A DNA stretch of 5,541 nucleotides. Source: an uncultured Bacilli bacterium (GTDB lineage Bacteria > Bacillota_I > Bacilli_A > RFN20 > CAG-288). A model generated the notes under the pieces. The model ran no database searches. It had not been told where the DNA came from and worked only from the letters and a program-made list of their open reading frames with translations. A program made the position numbers and the translations under genes. Below are positions 4,978 to 5,541 of the stretch, one piece after another. The stretch lies in assembly GCA_934700375.1 (NCBI GenBank), contig CAKUXT010000138.1, forward strand, positions 1 through 5,541. Direction: 5' to 3'. Every line of letters starts with the position of its first letter. Positions within the stretch are counted from its first letter, which is position 1.

Positions 4978-5541
4978 ATGAAAACTACACTCGTTGTCAT
5001 GGCTGCCGGAATGGGCAGTCGCTTTGGCGGACTGAAACAGGCCGCACCTATTACCGAAAGCGGACGCGGCATTCTCGACTTTTCAATCTTCGATGCCAAA
5101 AAGGCAGGATTTGACAAAGTCGTATTCATCATCAGAAAAGAGATTGAAGAAGACTTCATCGAATTGGTCGGAAAGAGAATCGAAAAGATGATTCCTGTCT
5201 CTTATGTATTACAGGATATGTCCATTCTGCCAGAAGGAAGAAAGAAGCCGTTTGGCACTGCACAGGCTATTTTGAACTGCAAGGATATCGTCAATACTCC
5301 TTTTGCAATCATCAACGCAGATGATTATTACGGAAGGCATGCATTTGAAAGCATTCACGAACATCTTCTTCACGCCAAGAACGGCGAATACTGCATGGTC
5401 GCCTATCAGTTGGACAAGACCTTGTCCAACAATGGTGTCGTCAACCGCGGTGTCTGTCAGATCAAAGACGGATATCTCAATGAAGTCGTCGAGACGCTGA
5501 ACATCAATTCAAAGGGCGAATATACAAAGGATGATGTGAGT
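4978..5541 (+). CDS. Sugar-phosphate-type nucleotidyltransferase (5' part, runs off the window)
   Basis: An open frame of 188 codons continues past the window end. The N-terminus has the Rossmann-like nucleotide-binding signature of nucleotidyltransferases, VVMAAGMGSRFGGLKQ (6-21), with Gly11, Gly13, Arg15 and Lys20. KPFGTAQA (90-97) is the base-contacting segment, and NADDYYG (113-119) carries the metal-binding Asp. Such enzymes join a nucleoside triphosphate to a sugar phosphate or another phosphorylated alcohol such as phosphocholine. GGLKQ replaces the LPK of classic RmlA/GalU enzymes, so I do not assign glucose-1-phosphate. The start is set by GGAGA (4966-4970) with a 7-base spacer. Being beside galE, it may make a cell-surface precursor (inference). 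The terminator between them means it is not simply co-transcribed with galE. Confidence 0.85.
   Translation, partial: MKTTLVVMAAGMGSRFGGLKQAAPITESGRGILDFSIFDAKKAGFDKVVFIIRKEIEEDFIELVGKRIEKMIPVSYVLQDMSILPEGRKKPFGTAQAILNCKDIVNTPFAIINADDYYGRHAFESIHEHLLHAKNGEYCMVAYQLDKTLSNNGVVNRGVCQIKDGYLNEVVETLNINSKGEYTKDDVS

Noticed and set aside
4902..5114. A 70-codon plus-strand frame starting upstream of the nucleotidyltransferase
   Set aside because: It overlaps the nucleotidyltransferase in another frame, lacks a Shine-Dalgarno site, and ends inside that gene. The frame from 4978 carries clear family motifs.

Overview
The window looks like chromosome from a moderately AT-rich Gram-positive bacterium of the Bacillota. 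The supporting signs are strong purine-rich Shine-Dalgarno sites (AGGAGG, GGAGG, AGGGAGG), sigma-A-type TATAAT promoters, short U-tailed hairpin terminators, the standard genetic code, and proteins that read like Clostridia or Erysipelotrichia relatives. The narrower placement (Erysipelotrichales-like) is a guess from protein flavour only.

Layout from left to right. Positions 1-33 hold the first 11 codons of a leftward gene that continues outside the window, with its own extended -10 promoter. Positions 34-200 are non-coding. They hold a set of TTGGCC/GGCCAA repeats that can fold in two competing ways, and the terminator of the next operon. Positions 201-2150 are a leftward two-gene operon: a DUF2804 protein, then, 24 bases later, an alpha/beta hydrolase of the monoacylglycerol-lipase type. 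Positions 2151-2268 are a divergent promoter region with an inverted repeat resembling a Rex or CRP-type operator next to the following gene. Positions 2269-3729 encode a MATE-family membrane exporter. Positions 3730-3838 carry a perfect 20-bp AT palindrome and the galE promoter and RBS. Positions 3839-4849 encode UDP-glucose 4-epimerase (galE), closed by a clear intrinsic terminator. From 4978 to the window end runs the 5' part of a nucleotidyltransferase gene with one or two promoters of its own.

How the genes fit together. GalE and the nucleotidyltransferase both belong to activated-sugar or cell-surface precursor metabolism. GalE has Cys at the gatekeeper position, which predicts that it also accepts UDP-GlcNAc/UDP-GalNAc and so could feed amino-sugar glycans. 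The DUF2804-hydrolase pair probably acts together in the cytoplasm on an unknown, possibly lipid-like, substrate. The exporter is transcribed away from that pair and shares its control region, but no functional link is shown. I found no mobile element, CRISPR array, RNA gene or clear defence system. The window reads as ordinary core or near-core chromosome, and its most interesting content is in the intergenic control regions.
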